From positions 9,238,001-9,302,000 of the forward strand of contig JAMPIQ010000003.1 in the NCBI GenBank assembly GCA_024699855.1: DNA of 64,000 nucleotides. Reading direction: 5' to 3'. A program made the translations under genes and the position numbers. A model generated the notes under the pieces. That model saw nothing but the letters and a program-made list of their open reading frames with translations. It was not told where the DNA came from and made no database searches. This DNA is from Aphelenchoides besseyi (Eukaryota; Nematoda; Chromadorea; Rhabditida; Aphelenchoididae). Below are positions 45,901 through 57,500 of the stretch, piece after piece; the stretch's first letter is position 1, and each line of letters begins with the position of its first letter.

Positions 45901-48900
45901 TACGTTTCAAAATTTGATTAAAAATCTTGAACGAGTTTCTAGCCATTTTAACTGGAAGAAAGGAGAAGATCCCATGGATAGCCAAGAACTACATTATCGT
46001 GACTTTGAAAAGGATCATTTCAAGAGTTTTGTTACTGGAATCGCCCAAACAACAGATGTTTTAACACAAAGTAAAAAGAAGCTCAACGAAGAACAACAAC
46101 AGTTCTACAGAAGAATTCAATTCGAATTATGTGTGGCCCTAACCGAATGCACTTTCATGCATAGCTACGACCTTCCCATAACCACGAGAGCAACACTTGT
46201 AATCAATGCAATAAATGGAATTGATCATTGGAATAACCCATTGCCAGACGTTCCCAAATGCTCCGCTTTTTTACAACCGTAAATCCGTAAACTATGTGTT
46301 ATGACATCATTGTTCCCAAAAAATTCAACTTATTTTCCCCCTTCTGGAGTAAATAATCTGTTTACATAAGTCTACTTTTTGCCCTTTTATTTAAATCCAC
46401 ATTATATCCCCTTTTTTAATTTTTTCATCTTTTTTAATTTTTTCACCTTTTTTTTAAAATCATACTCCAGTTGTTCGATTATTTCTTTATTAATAAAGAA
46501 GACAAAAGATAAATGAGCAAATTCATTTTACTCCTGCAAGTTTGTCTTCTCTATCGGAAAAGACTGACGCTGTTGGTAGAAAACACGAGGGACAGCAACG
46601 ACGAAAGGCGGCAAGTTGAGTGAGTTAGAGCAAAGAAGCAGCTCATTTTCGTCTCCGAGTCCCAAAAAGCCGTGACTCGATGTGTGCCCAACCGGCAGAC
46701 TTTTGCCGCCGCGTGTGGTCTCGAAAATATTAATGTTGTAAGTTGAATGATATATAATCAATAACGATTTTTGCGCTTATTGATATTTTAGCATTCAAAC
46801 ACAGTACTACAGCGAGTAGTCAGTAATTAGAACAAGTGTTAATTGAAATGTTAAGCGAAGTTGAAATTTCTTTGATTTGAGTAAGCGAACTTATTTCAGG
46901 TGTTTTGACGACAGTTTCCAAATCAAAAACCAACCTCAACATCAGCAACAATTTGCACTGGTTTCAATAGCGCGACCTGTTCACCTTCAGGCGAAATGAT
47001 TCCACGAATGAATTTGTGTTCCTGATCAAAAATGACACGATCGATTCCCTAAAATCGATTGTTTGTCAATGAAGTCAGTCTTAAACGAACTTGAAACAAC
47101 TTCTTCAAGTGGTTCTGTATGATGGTTGGATTAGTTGATTGACCAAGAATCTCAAGCATGTCATCGTCGCCCAAGAAATAGAAACGCGGAAAGGCAACCC
47201 GTTTAACCTACAAATAGAAACTATTTCAACCGAACAAATTGATCAATTGCCTCCAGAAAGTCATTCAACGCGCGCTGACATCTGTTCAGTTGATCGGCAA
47301 TTTCATCCAAAGATCGAGCTAAAGACTGTTGGTTTGACAAAGTAACTAATCGCGGATCTCGTCCAATATCGTGCAAGATCGAACGAAATTCGGCATCAGC
47401 TCTCTGAAATCGAGATCTTTCAGTCGGAAGAGCTCCACGACCAAATATCGGTTCTAAATACACCCAACCTGAAATGTTCACGGCGATATGGATTTTGAGA
47501 TTTTTTACTAACGACGTTGAATTTGGTTCATTTGCTGAAGATAAGTGTCCAAATCGGTAATTCGCCTTTCCCAAACTCCCGTCTGATCTTTAAACTGCGC
47601 ATAATGTGGCGAGTTCTTCAACGAAATCAACAACGTTTGATTATCTTTGACCTAAAAGTCCTAATAAGACTGTCGATGTTCATCGGAGACTCACTTGATA
47701 GATAGGTTCTTTCCATTCACGTATTATTTTAATAGTCTGTCCATTCGAGTGTTTATAATCGCGCAGTGCAAATTCGGCTTGAGCGGCCCACAGCTCAAGC
47801 TCTTGAAGTGCTTCGCGAATTGCCGCTTCTCCTTGAGCTCTGGCTGCCAAATTCTTTAATTGATCCACGTTTGCAATTACGTGCTGTCGAACAGACACCA
47901 AATCGCCAAATGTCAGTTGTTCTAACGAGATACCACGCGGCAAATGAACAAGTCGAAAGAATTCGGTCCAGTGATTTTGACTCAACGATTCTCCACGGCA
48001 AAACTTCAAACATCCAGCGAACTCTTGCATTCCTTCAACCGTACGTTGTAGACGAATAACAATCGGAGTCACTTGAGTTGATTTTAGTTTCTGTGTCCAT
48101 TCTTGTAGAAACTCGTCGAAAAGATACGCTTTGTTTCTGAAATAACACTGGCAATTGCTTTTTTGGTATCATCTTACCTAAATAAAATCCATTCCATTTC
48201 ACCCAACATTTTTAGCTCCTTTTCGAATTCTTCATAAACCGTATAGTTTGCATGAGCTGAATCCAAATCGATAGCCATCTGATCAAAGATGTGTATTTCT
48301 ACTGGAGGCAAATCAAATTGTTCGCATTCTAATCTAAAATCAGATGCTTGCAGGCTGTTCTTGATCAACGTTTTACTTTAAGTTCTCGTATTGTAACGCT
48401 AATGCAGCAAATTTTTCTTGATGTTCGCGAATGAATTCAATATTTTGAGTTAAAACATCGCCTTTAGCTTGAAGAACATCACCAGAAGGTTTGAATTGAG
48501 TCCAATGAGCGTTCAGACGTTCAGCTTCATTGGTCAATTGCTTAACCCGATCTCCAATTGTTGCTTTCATTTGATCTACTTGCTCGCGAATCACTTCGTC
48601 GAACATTTCCAGAAGATGTTTGTAGCGTTCCAAATCGTTGTTCAATTCACCAAGATCGCTCACTCCATTGCCAGTTAATCGGCGAAGAAGTACGTTCTGT
48701 TGATTCAGGCGCGCATTTTCATTGGCCATCTGAATTCATTAACTGATAATATAATGACAATTCAACATACTTTTGTTAGGTCTTTCTTCAGAATCACATA
48801 CTTTTGATTCGTTTCCCCGACTTCTTGCAATGATTGCGGTTTTGTTGTTAATATGGTCATTCCCTGAAACACAATTACAACATTAAAAGTATATTTTTTC

Positions 48901-51900
48901 TGACCTCTTTGATTAAGTTGCTCATCGATTGAAGTCCCGTATTGATCGAGTAGCGCAAAGTCCAGTGTAGAGTGTCAACCATACCACGAAACATTGTTGA
49001 TAATGAGTTTTTAAAACTAACCAAAGACACAGAAATAGGTCCAATTGATACCTCACTGAAAATCCTAGACTAAAATTTGCTTAAAACTTTAAGAAACCTT
49101 GGCAGCTCATCAGCTCGTCGAGTAATACCTTTTAAAGTCTCTAATTGACGCTCCCAATCTTCTGCCTCTTTGAAATGTTCAGCGACCAGATCCTCAACAT
49201 TTAATCTGCTTAACCATAGCCACTCGTCGTAACGTTGCTCAATAGTCGAGAGTTCGGCAAAATAACGTTCAGATTGGGCATAAATTGGAGGAAACTTGTC
49301 AGCGTTAAGAAGGGATATTGAAGCAAACGGACTGTCATTTTTGGTCTGAAACTCAACACTAATCGTGATACTAAATAAACAGACATTATTAAAGCGTTGA
49401 ATGCTTCGTAAAGTTGCGGGAAGCGCAAAGAACTTTTGCATATCCTCGTAATATTTGGCCTTTGTTTCGTGCAGCGATGGACGAAGATGGAGATTTTGAT
49501 CTCTAAAATAAAGTTGTATACCAACACACTAGTTGTTATACCTCAAGATCAATTGAATGTTAATTGTTCCAACGACCGTTTGTAAGTTCTGCATTCCCCA
49601 TTGAAACTGCAGCTGAACGATCTTATACAACTGTTTATCCCAATGTATCGCCCACGGTCGCATGTTTGCCGGATTAGCAACACGTCGCTCTTCTTCGGCG
49701 AATCGTTGACGAACTTCGGCCACAGCACTCGACCACTTTTCGACATCTTTTGTAAAATCAAGTTGAAGTAATTTCAACACGCGACTGTAGATCTCCATGT
49801 GAGCTTTGCGTAATTGTCTAAAAATATATATTCAAGTTGAACTAATTGGCAGCTGACCGATTTTGATTTGTTAAGCCCAACACAGCCTCTTGCAACTGCT
49901 CAATATACTCTTGAAGTTTCTTCGGATCATCCCAAGTAATATTGACACCATCTTTTGATCCTTTAGGCATCAATAAACGTTCGAATTTGAGCGCTTGTTC
50001 CAACATCATTGCTTGCTGTGATGGAAGCATTTGTTGTTCGATTGTGTTATAAAAATGAGCGACCTAAACCGATGAATACTAGGCGCCTATTTAATTATTA
50101 CCTGTTTCAAAACGTTTCCGTAACGATAAAACTGTTCGGCTGTTCGAGTGCATTGTAGAATTTTCCGCGGCACAGCGAAACCCAAACTTGACAGTTGACT
50201 CACTTCTCGTAGCAATCCGACTAGTCGATCACTGAAACTGACGTTCAGCGTTCCTTGCGTATGATCGAGTTGCATTAATCGACCGGCGGTTTCCAGTGCA
50301 ATCGAATTCGTCGGATCATCTATCTCACGTATTAAGTCTTTGGACCTTCAAACCGTTAACATGGTTTGTCACTATGAAAGATTTTGCCTACCAGTTGTCA
50401 AATTGCTCGGATTCAAAGCTTTTTAATTCAGACATAAACGACTTTAATTCACGATCGAATTGTGAGTAGGCGGACAAATCGGTAAACAGATTTTGACAAA
50501 CTTCGTCGATTTGGCGAAACTGCAATTCGGCTTTAAGCTTATGAAGCGGTTTTCTTTCTTTACCTGAACTATATTTGAACGAATCCAAACAACTCTTGCG
50601 CCAATCTCCGTTAAGTAACGCGTATTCGTTGCGATATTATTCTGATTTTCGTATTGATACCGACGTTGTCGGAAGTGTTCGACAATACGCATGAATAAAG
50701 CTTCGCTATAATCACAATTGAGTTATGCGTTTAACTGAAAACCACTTGCCGATTAGATTGCAATTTGCTCTTAACTGTCGGACGACTCAAAAGTTCACGG
50801 TATTTGTAAATGTCAGCTACGGGCTGTAGAAAAGCTATTGGTTCATTACTTCCAAGTAACTTACGTTTCCACCATTCGATCCGGAATCATTCAATTTTGT
50901 TCTGAATGCCGGCACTACACTATCAATGAATCCATCGAGAATGCTCTCTACTTTGTGTAAACGCGATAAGATTTCATCGTTTTTTAATGCATCATATATG
51001 AACGGATTGACTCCTGACATTGCGCTTTCAACGGCCGCTGTGACACGATTCGAATTTCCACTTTCCAATAAAAACAAGACCTTCAATTTCTTTTGAAAAC
51101 CCACTCATTGTAAGTAAATACCTGATCGCATAAACGTCGAACGATTGAAATTTCGTCCAATCGTTTCTTGTATCCAGTGATCAGATCCAATTTTGCCGGT
51201 TTGCCACGCCATTCGTTTGTATGAGTTAACCAAGTTTGCGAAGTCATCAGTTGAACGCTAACTATCCATTGTTCGCATAACGCAATTGCCACATGCACCT
51301 GATCGACCGCCGTAGAGTTCGACCAAAAGTCATCGATTTTAATTTTGCTTCGTATAACCAAGTAAATTTCATAGCCTACAAAAATTATCCAAAAAAGAGC
51401 ACTAAAAACCCTACTAATTGCTTCAAGCAGCTTCTCCATTCGACTTTGTTCGTAGGGAAGATCATTTGTCCAGAGTCCATCAACTACGTAGATGGCAGTG
51501 TCAACAAACTCCTCACATTCTTCCAACGTTAGTTGGTCCAACTGAGTAAACTTCTCCGATAACGGCTCGAAAATCTCGGAAAAGCCTCCGGGATCTGCAG
51601 TTTTTGTCCAGTAACGCAATTCGGCAGCTAAATTGAAACGATCCGAAGCTAATGGAAAATGACCGTTTGTTAAGTTTGCAGTTCCGTTTGTATGCGCTAT
51701 AGACGCTGAGGGTAGCTCACCATAGATCTGAATAACAATAACGCAAATTGTCTAAACTGCAAATACCTGAGTGATTGTCTTCAAGAAGGCCTCCGAGAGC
51801 TGCTGTTCGTTTGCAGTTAAAACTGAGATCTCGCGCTTATAATCTTTGGTTAAAGGACCGTCGTGTTGTTTGTAGAATATTACACGAAACAAACACTTCT

Positions 51901-52151
51901 GGTCAGTAGGCACTTCATTCCTCACGTCAACGTGTCCTTTCTAGAATTCCTTCTTCTACCCGATTAGCAAACATACAAGTTACCGAGTCCAAACGTGTGA
52001 CTATCAAACGCTGAGTATTGGTGTCACAGAACCGTTGCAATGCGTTGACATTCGGTAACTTCTCTTCGATCAAATTCAAACTCACCAAATGCGATGCAAT
52101 CCGGAGAATGTAAGATTTTCGAGAGTCGGCTGCATCTTTTGCCGAACTCAT
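33964..52151 (-). CDS. che-3: Cytoplasmic dynein 2 heavy chain (DYNC2H1 / CHE-3)
   Basis: Retrograde intraflagellar-transport motor in cilia. It fills 18.2 kb with many small exons and one 3251-bp intron (43684-46934). The start at 52151 ([20 protein letters not shown]) and stop at 33964 fit the family ends. Order of domains: tail and linker (52.1-43.7 kb); AAA1 with [10 protein letters not shown] at 43010-43033 and [13 protein letters not shown] just after; AAA2 GPAGTGKST at 42067-42093 with [15 protein letters not shown]3 GPDGSGKDQ at 40964-40990; AAA4 with a degenerate P-loop at 39691-39748; coiled-coil stalk (about 38.9-37.8 kb); AAA5-6; and a C-terminal region with [28 protein letters not shown] and SWKKLNQNS. 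These last motifs are the dynein-2, not dynein-1, versions. The splice from VADVE to [14 protein letters not shown] across the large intron keeps frame and homology. The symbol assumes nematode naming. Confidence 0.95.
43969..44466. repeat. Dispersed repeat R1, copy b (498 bp)
   Basis: Same strand and exact length as copy a at 24622-25119. Located inside the large dynein-2 intron, antisense to the host gene. Carries the same [12 protein letters not shown] frame, which runs into unrelated sequence at the repeat end. Confidence 0.9.
44583..44845. repeat. Dispersed repeat R2, copy c (diverged)
   Basis: Aligns block by block with R2a: GGTGTCTACGTG, AACACGAAAC, GATTAGTAGGCATC versus CATTAGTACACGCC, GACATCCAAT, then TTGAATTA and the end near GGACCACAC. 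It is much more diverged, with internal deletions. Same orientation as R2a and R2b. Confidence 0.7.
44846..45108. repeat. Small foldback/MITE-like element
   Basis: The left end (GGACCACACGCCGCGTTTTC to about 44897) and the right end (AGACCACACGCGGCGCGTC, 45056-45108) contain imperfect inverted copies of about 50 bp, built from CCACACGC.GCG...GAGCGGA..ACGC. The 260-bp unit abuts the end of R2c. The inner sequence has no long frame. Boundaries are approximate. Confidence 0.5.
45164..46282 (+). CDS. Nested single-pass membrane protein, 5' end not found
   Basis: Exons 45164-45342, 45386-45474 and 45520-46282 join in frame (phases 0 and 2) with good GTGAGT/GTGGGT donors and TTTCAG acceptors, giving at least 343 codons. 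The protein has a probable lumenal part ([39 protein letters not shown]), then one membrane helix across the third splice ([20 protein letters not shown]). A basic Lys-rich stretch (about residues 120-150) and a 190-residue cytoplasmic domain follow ([20 protein letters not shown]). The first exon begins at an acceptor (TTGTTTTTAG) and lacks an initiator, so an upstream exon is missing or lies in the repeats. It runs opposite to its host gene. Family not recognised. Confidence 0.65.
46283..46934. other. 3' part of the large intron
   Basis: T-rich low-complexity tract at about 46380-46460 with repeated TTTTTTAATTTTTTCA units, AATAAA-type signals near 46485, then unremarkable sequence up to the dynein-2 exon. 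Confidence 0.4.
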
Positions 52152-52677
52152 GACCTCCGATGAAAACTGAAATTCCGAACGTTAACAGTAGTGATGAGAG
52201 GACCAATTAACAGATTTCAAACGGAATCCTGATGATAACTCGTTGTTCACGACCCTCGAACGGCATGGCAACAAGCCGCAAAGAGGCCCCAACAACTCCT
52301 ATAACTCTATGGCAACCGTCGAACCAACTAGCTGTTTGGTTTTCTTGCTGTTTCTTTCAGTAATTTCGAAATTAGCAATTTGATTTTACTTGAACTGTGA
52401 GATGACTTTCGAAACGTGAGAATTTTCAACCTTTTTTGTTCTAAACTAAATTTTCAGTGAGAAGCTGAGAAGCGAGAAGAGAAACTCTCGGAGCGATCGT
52501 GCCTGTTCGTCACGTTGCTCTTCTCCGCGTCCGTATGGTCGATCGGCTTTCGTCCTTTTCTCGTGGACAAGAATTTCGTTGAGTTAGACGTGATTTTGTT
52601 TTCTGATTTCCGACTTTCTGTGACCAAAAATTTGCGAAACGTGATTCCACACCTTCTTTACGACCGTTTTCAGCGAA
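52152..52677. other. Divergent promoter region
   Basis: Between dynein-2 (minus) and ATP synthase subunit O (plus). TTTTCAG ends four bases before the ATP synthase ATG, matching a spliced-leader acceptor. No other coding sequence is supported. Confidence 0.45.
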
Positions 52678-53315
52678 ATGTCCGCAAGTCGTGCCGCCGG
52701 TGTTCCGCGCAAATACGCGACCAGTTTGTATCAGGCGGCAAAAAAACTGAACAAGTTGGACGCTGTGGAAAAGGACGTGAAGATCGTAAAAGATTTGTAC
52801 GCGTCTGATCAGAAGTTTTCGGTGAGTTCACGCTCTCAACCTTTTTTCATTTGTTTTCCAGGCGTTTGTCAAGAATCCGACGTTGAATCGCAACTTGAAA
52901 CAGTCGGCGTTGACGAGTGTTCTGAAGTCAATTGGCGTTTCCTCGGAAACGCAAAAATTCTTCGGTGAGTCCCGAGTTTTGTTTCTTCGATTTTTGTCTT
53001 TGGGTTTCAGGAGTTTTGGCTGAAAATGGACGACTTGGATTTTTAAACGAGGTGCTCGTCAACTTCGAGGACATTCTCCGTTCCAACCGCGGCGATTTGA
53101 CCGTCGAAGTTGTTTCGGCCGACGCGTTGAACGACGCCACCAAACGCTCCATCAGCGATGCACTCGGAAAGAGTAGTAAGAGCGTCTCGATCACCTATCA
53201 GGTTCGACCGGAGATCATGGGCGGCTTGATCGTTCAGATTGGCGATCGTCGTTTGGATCTGTCGATCGCATCGCGTGTCAAGAAACTCAACGAGACCATC
53301 AAGGAGGCCGTTTAA
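52678..53315 (+). CDS. atp-3: Mitochondrial ATP synthase subunit O (OSCP)
   Basis: Peripheral stalk subunit that couples F1 to Fo in the inner mitochondrial membrane. Exons 52678-52821, 52862-52964 and 53011-53315 join in frame to 183 aa (animal precursors about 210). Visible family features are RKYATSLYQAAKKLNKLDAV, VLAENGRLGFLNEVLVNFED, the ADALNDATKRSISDAL helix and the C-terminal block EIMGGLIVQIGDRRLDLSI followed by KKLNETIKEAV. The ATG directly follows TTTTCAGCGAA, so the start is well supported. It leaves only about 10 residues before the folded domain, less than a usual presequence. AATAAA at about 53370 fits as poly(A) signal. Confidence 0.93.
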
Positions 53316-53622
53316 TGATAGGGATGTTCGTCAGTAGGAACTCGTAGACTGTGTGATTATTTGGAGAAATAAAAATATAAACTTGTCGTTGTTGGGATAA
53401 AAATCACATTACCAGCTTCTTAACGGATCGAATCAACTTTGAAACCTATCCGGTAACTTGAAAACAAACTCATCACGTACTCTTGGCTGAAGGGCTGGAT
53501 TGGCGGAGAAAATAGTTGGAGGATTGAGGTGCGATAATGTATCATTTTATGGCTATTTTTCTTAAAATTACTAATAAACTAGCACATAAGATTGTCTTTA
53601 TTTCGACTACTACTCCAACATT
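53316..53622. other. 3' flanks of convergent genes
   Basis: Convergent ends of ATP synthase subunit O and the SLC6 gene, with AATAAA at about 53370. Nothing else seen. Confidence 0.4.
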
Positions 53623-55792
53623 TTAGTCCGAAGACCCTTCTGCTTCCTTGACTGATTGTTGACTCGGCGTGAAAATAGGCACAAACTTCTTTTGAACTCT
53701 GATTCCACGGTAAAAACGCTAAAAGAACAAAATGAATTAAACTATATTTAACGACTACAACCCCCCATAAGCCGTAACGACTCTTCTTAATGAACAGATA
53801 GTAAAGCGCGTAGATTGGAATGCAGATCATGGACAACGAAGACAAAATAAAGCCTCCAACTTCCGCTCCAGCCGGATAACTTCTGCCGTCCGGATATTTT
53901 AACGGCTGATAGAACCAGCAGCATAATACGAACAAGAACTAAAATTGTTAAAACACAGCTTTTGAGCATTTGCAAACATACCAGTGCAGTCAAAGGAGTA
54001 AGATACTTCCACATGATCAACCAACCGTAACACGGACGTCTTCCCAACATTTCGTACATTGCTTCTCGAATACGCGAAGCTCCAAATGCCCACGCAATTC
54101 CAACGACTTCAAAGAAGACGATGAATAAAAGTGCGTATCCAGTAGCTCCATAAGCATCAATCAAATTCAACCAATGAAGTCCCGCATTGGAGTACATTGG
54201 AAAACTGATCAAGAAAAAAAAGAGACAAAACATTGCCATTGACACACGTTTCCATTCACGCAACACTGTCGGCCATCGATCTTCCATTGATGTGAACAAA
54301 CCTTCGACCATACAAACTTGACTGTCCAATCCGAGTATAATGATCATAAGGAAGAAAAGAACTGCCCACAACTGTTTCAATGGCAAATGATTAGCTGCTT
54401 CGGGATAAACGAGAAATGCAAGACCAGGACCTCCTTTTACAACAATATCAATTGGTTTGCAAGTTGAGTACGACATGAATCCGATAACCGAAAAGATGGC
54501 AAAACCGGCTGAAAGCACAAATCTTTTGTTTTATAGACCTGATCTCCATACCCAAAATACTTGTTCCTCCATTGATGAAACACATCAAAATAGCGTCACT
54601 GAAATCAACCTGGTTATTCTTATTGTCAGCTCTCTCAACCGATAACAGTTGTGTGTGAATTTGTTATGTGAACCCAAAGCGATCAGCGTCCCAAACCCAA
54701 CACCGTAAGAGTAGAAAACCTGAGTTCCAGCGTCCTTCCAAACCGTGATATCGAGAAGACGATCTAATTTGGGCTTTAAGTAGTACCTAATTCCCTCCAT
54801 TGCACCATCCAACCATAGAGATCGACCCAAAAGAACGGCGATAACCAAGTATGGAAAAGCAGCGCAAAAATAAACAAACTGAAAGCATTGGTTAGCTGTT
54901 AAGAATTAGTTTGTACCTTTTGAGCGTGAGTTATTCCTCGACACATGGCAACGTAGACAATAAGCCATGCTAACACATTCAGTCCGACAATCTCCCAGCG
55001 TATGTCATCGAAATCGGTAATAGTAGGTGACATGTTAAGAACACGTTTTCTAAAAACGATCATAAAGCAAAATACGCAATCACGTACTCCCAATATTGTT
55101 CAACAGGAGTTTGAAAACCGGTCAAATTTGGAGTCAAAGCGAGATAGTTGCAGGATTCGTTGCGATTTGAACTTGTTGGAATACAAGTGACGGGATCGTT
55201 CCAGCTATTGTCGCAATTTTCCCACGGAAAAGTTGTTTGACACGAAGCAATTAGATAGTGCATAGCCCATGAAACAATCACGCAAAAATACCTAAACAAG
55301 TCAAGAATCAAATTGAAGAATGACGACCAACCAGATACACATTGCCGAAATGACCATACTGCCGATTCCAACACCCGTGAAAATCGGACATAAACTCCAC
55401 ATTTCCATTGCTCCACGTTGTAGATACTGTCCAACACTAACTTCCATTAAAAAGACGGGAACTGCACCAAAAATAAAGAAGATGATGTAAGCAAAGATGA
55501 ACGATCCGCCGCCATTTTTGTAGCACAGGTACGGGAAACGCCAAACGTTGCCTAGAACAAATTGAAGAGAATTCTAGTGCAAGAACTCACCCAATCCGAC
55601 GGCATAGCTAATCATTGAAAACAAAAAGTCGATCGGGTTCTTCCATTGGCCACGACTCTTGTCATTTCCGACTTTTATTTCTTTCGTCGACTCGTCATCC
55701 TCTTTCGCCGTTTCTGACGCGATCAAAGTCGCGGCTTTAGATTCGGAAGACGGAACTGAAGCCGAGTTTTCGTCCGTTAAAGTCGACGACAT
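53623..55792 (-). CDS. SLC6-family Na+/Cl- dependent transporter
   Basis: Plasma-membrane neurotransmitter, osmolyte or amino-acid symporter (nematode SNF family). Multi-exon, from MSSTLTDENSASVPSSESKA at 55792 to KEAEGSSD at 53623. TM1 carries the Na+ site motif ISYAVGLGNVWRFPYL, split by the intron after GL-G. TM2 reads GAVPVFLMEVSVGQYLQRGA. The extracellular loop has paired Cys and several N-x-S/T sites (NRNESC, NLTGF). TM6-8 follow (VWKDAGTQVFYSYGVGFGTL, NKFTHNCYR). The LGLDSQVCMVEGLFTSMED block is diagnostic of the family. TM11-12 end in a short basic tail. Substrate is unclear: the TM1 Gly and the D-S-Q motif suit GABA, glycine or betaine type members better than monoamine carriers, which have Asp in TM1. 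Confidence 0.92.
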
Positions 55793-56484
55793 GACGGAGC
55801 AGCCAGTTGCTTTCGAATCGACTGATTGAATGACCGCTCATTTGCTTGTCGGCCACGAGAACGTTAAATGCTAAATTTGGGACTTTCAAATCTCAAAGCA
55901 GAAATGTTTAGCGATGTGGAGTTTGAATTGTCGTATTCTTGCGCCTGGTATCAGCTTTCAGTTCCACAGAGTCGGTTCTAAGGGCAAAACGTAAATCGCA
56001 ATCTTGCAAAACAATCACGAATTTCGGTTCCACATCGATTGCATCGAATTGGCACGCGACGTCTGTTTTCTGTCGATTGGGGCGACGGTTATATTCGGTC
56101 GATTTGTTCCGTCTTCTGAGCCGTGGCTGCTAAGGTCTTTGGCTGAAGTCAAACAATGGTTAAGACCTAACCTTTCAAGCGCTTATAACCGTGCTTACAC
56201 TTCCCATCAATGACAAAGTTTCCTTTTGAGTGCTGTAAACAACAACAAACACGAATTGCGAAACACCGAATTCATTTTCTGTTGTCGTCATATTTCTTAG
56301 GTCCTATTCGTCGACATGTTTGCGTCTTCGAATCCTCTGTTTCTATCAAATCGCAACAATGAGTCGATTGATCGAGTTTGCGCTTCCTACTCATTTTCTT
56401 TGCGTCGAGTTCAGTGCATCCCTTCACTTTTTCGTTGATGTTTCGACTTTCAATTCTCTTGCTTTTAGGACCGTTGGCTTGAAG
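55793..56484. other. Divergent promoter region
   Basis: 5' flanks of the SLC6 gene and the CCCH gene. A frame open through 56320-56484 ends at a TTTTAG acceptor and is probably not coding. Confidence 0.4.
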
Positions 56485-57042
56485 ATGGAGATGAATGATA
56501 AGTTTAAAGTGAAACCTTCGTCCTGGAAGAATCCGGCGCTCTACAAGAGTCGACTTTGTGACGCGTGGATAAATGGACGAGAATGTCGGTCGGTTCGATG
56601 GTTCCGATTGCAAATCTTAAACGAGCATTTTTCAGCTTCGGGGTTCACTGTTGGTTTGCTCATGGTCCACAGGAACTTCGCAATTTGCCGTATTTGGGAG
56701 ATAATCCCACGGCGAAGACGATTTCTTTGGCTCAAGTCATTCAAACGTTACCCCAACTTTCCCGTGGAAGAAAATGTAAGAAGGAGGGAAAGAAGAGACG
56801 CAAATAACAAGTTTGATTTTTCAGACGCTCAAACTGCAAATTTGGCTTTTGCCACCGAATTCGTCAAATCTGTAGCTCCAGTTTTGAATCAGAACATGCG
56901 ATTAAGCGAAAGTCAAATCCCGTTTACATCATCCAAACACTCAACTCCGTCGTTCAACCACTCAATGCCTCGAAATTCGAATCTTTCAGCCGCTCCAACA
57001 TTTACCTTTTCACGTTCCAATCCATTTGCCGCTGGTTTGTAA
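56485..57042 (+). CDS. CCCH-type zinc-finger protein
   Basis: Probable RNA-binding protein. Exons 56485-56588, 56636-56775 and 56825-57042 join in frame to 153 aa. A single finger is assembled across the first splice: YKSRLCDAWINGREC then RFGVHCWFAHGPQELR, which is C-x8-C-x5-C-x3-H of the TIS11/tristetraprolin type. A short linker (SLAQVIQTLPQLSRGRK) and a Ser/Asn/Phe-rich disordered tail ending SRSNPFAAGL follow. Only one finger is present where TIS11 proteins have two. The ATG at 56485 follows TTTTAG by 17 bases. An ortholog cannot be named by eye. Confidence 0.82.
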   Translation: MEMNDKFKVKPSSWKNPALYKSRLCDAWINGRECRSVRWFRLQILNEHFSASGFTVGLLMVHRNFAICRIWEIIPRRRRFLWLKSFKRYPNFPVEENVRRRERRDANNKFDFSDAQTANLAFATEFVKSVAPVLNQNMRLSESQIPFTSSKHSTPSFNHSMPRNSNLSAAPTFTFSRSNPFAAGL

Positions 57043-57500
57043 TCGCAATCTAATTGTTCCTCGTATTGTTATTTCACTTTTTTACTTACAATTTCTGTAT
57101 GTCAATCAAGAGACTCACACTTGTTGATCTAATGATTATCCCGAGTTATTCACTTTTTAATTTTTGCCAGTGGCTAATATGCTTTACATTGGAAAATAAA
57201 TGATATGAAATAACAATCGTACTTTTGCTCTATCTTCATCGATGTTGCGAGTGGTCATTGAAGTCGGTGGTCAAACGAAGTTGAATTGTCGACCAATCAA
57301 TTGGTTATAAATTGTTGTTATTACACATTCATAACTAAAGTCTTCAGAGCAAACTAGAGGTTTCTGTTCGATCGCTTTTCCGATTCATAAGTTGAGTTCA
57401 ATTTCTCTGTAGTATTAAATGTTCGAAACGCCACAACAATAATCGAATAATAATATAAGAAATTTATTTTGATAACAATTGAATGAACAAAACAAAGCGA
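57043..57500. other. Intergenic region between convergent genes
   Basis: 3' flanks of the CCCH gene and of the Gln-rich secreted protein gene, with AT-rich sequence and AATAAA-type signals (about 57196). No other feature. Confidence 0.4.

Larger units (their letters stand above)
43684..46934 (-). other. Large repeat-filled intron of dynein-2 heavy chain
   Basis: Donor GTTGGTTTTT after GTTGAG (46935) and acceptor TTGTTTCAG before AATTACTTG (43683). Other introns in this gene are about 40-60 bp. It contains R1b, R2c, a small foldback element, a plus-strand gene at 45164-46282 and an AT-rich low-complexity tract at about 46330-46500. Confidence 0.85.

Noticed and set aside
46528..46761. 77-codon minus-strand frame as an extra dynein-2 exon
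   Set aside because: Homology runs directly from VADVE to NYLKDLVDE across the intron, leaving no residues missing.
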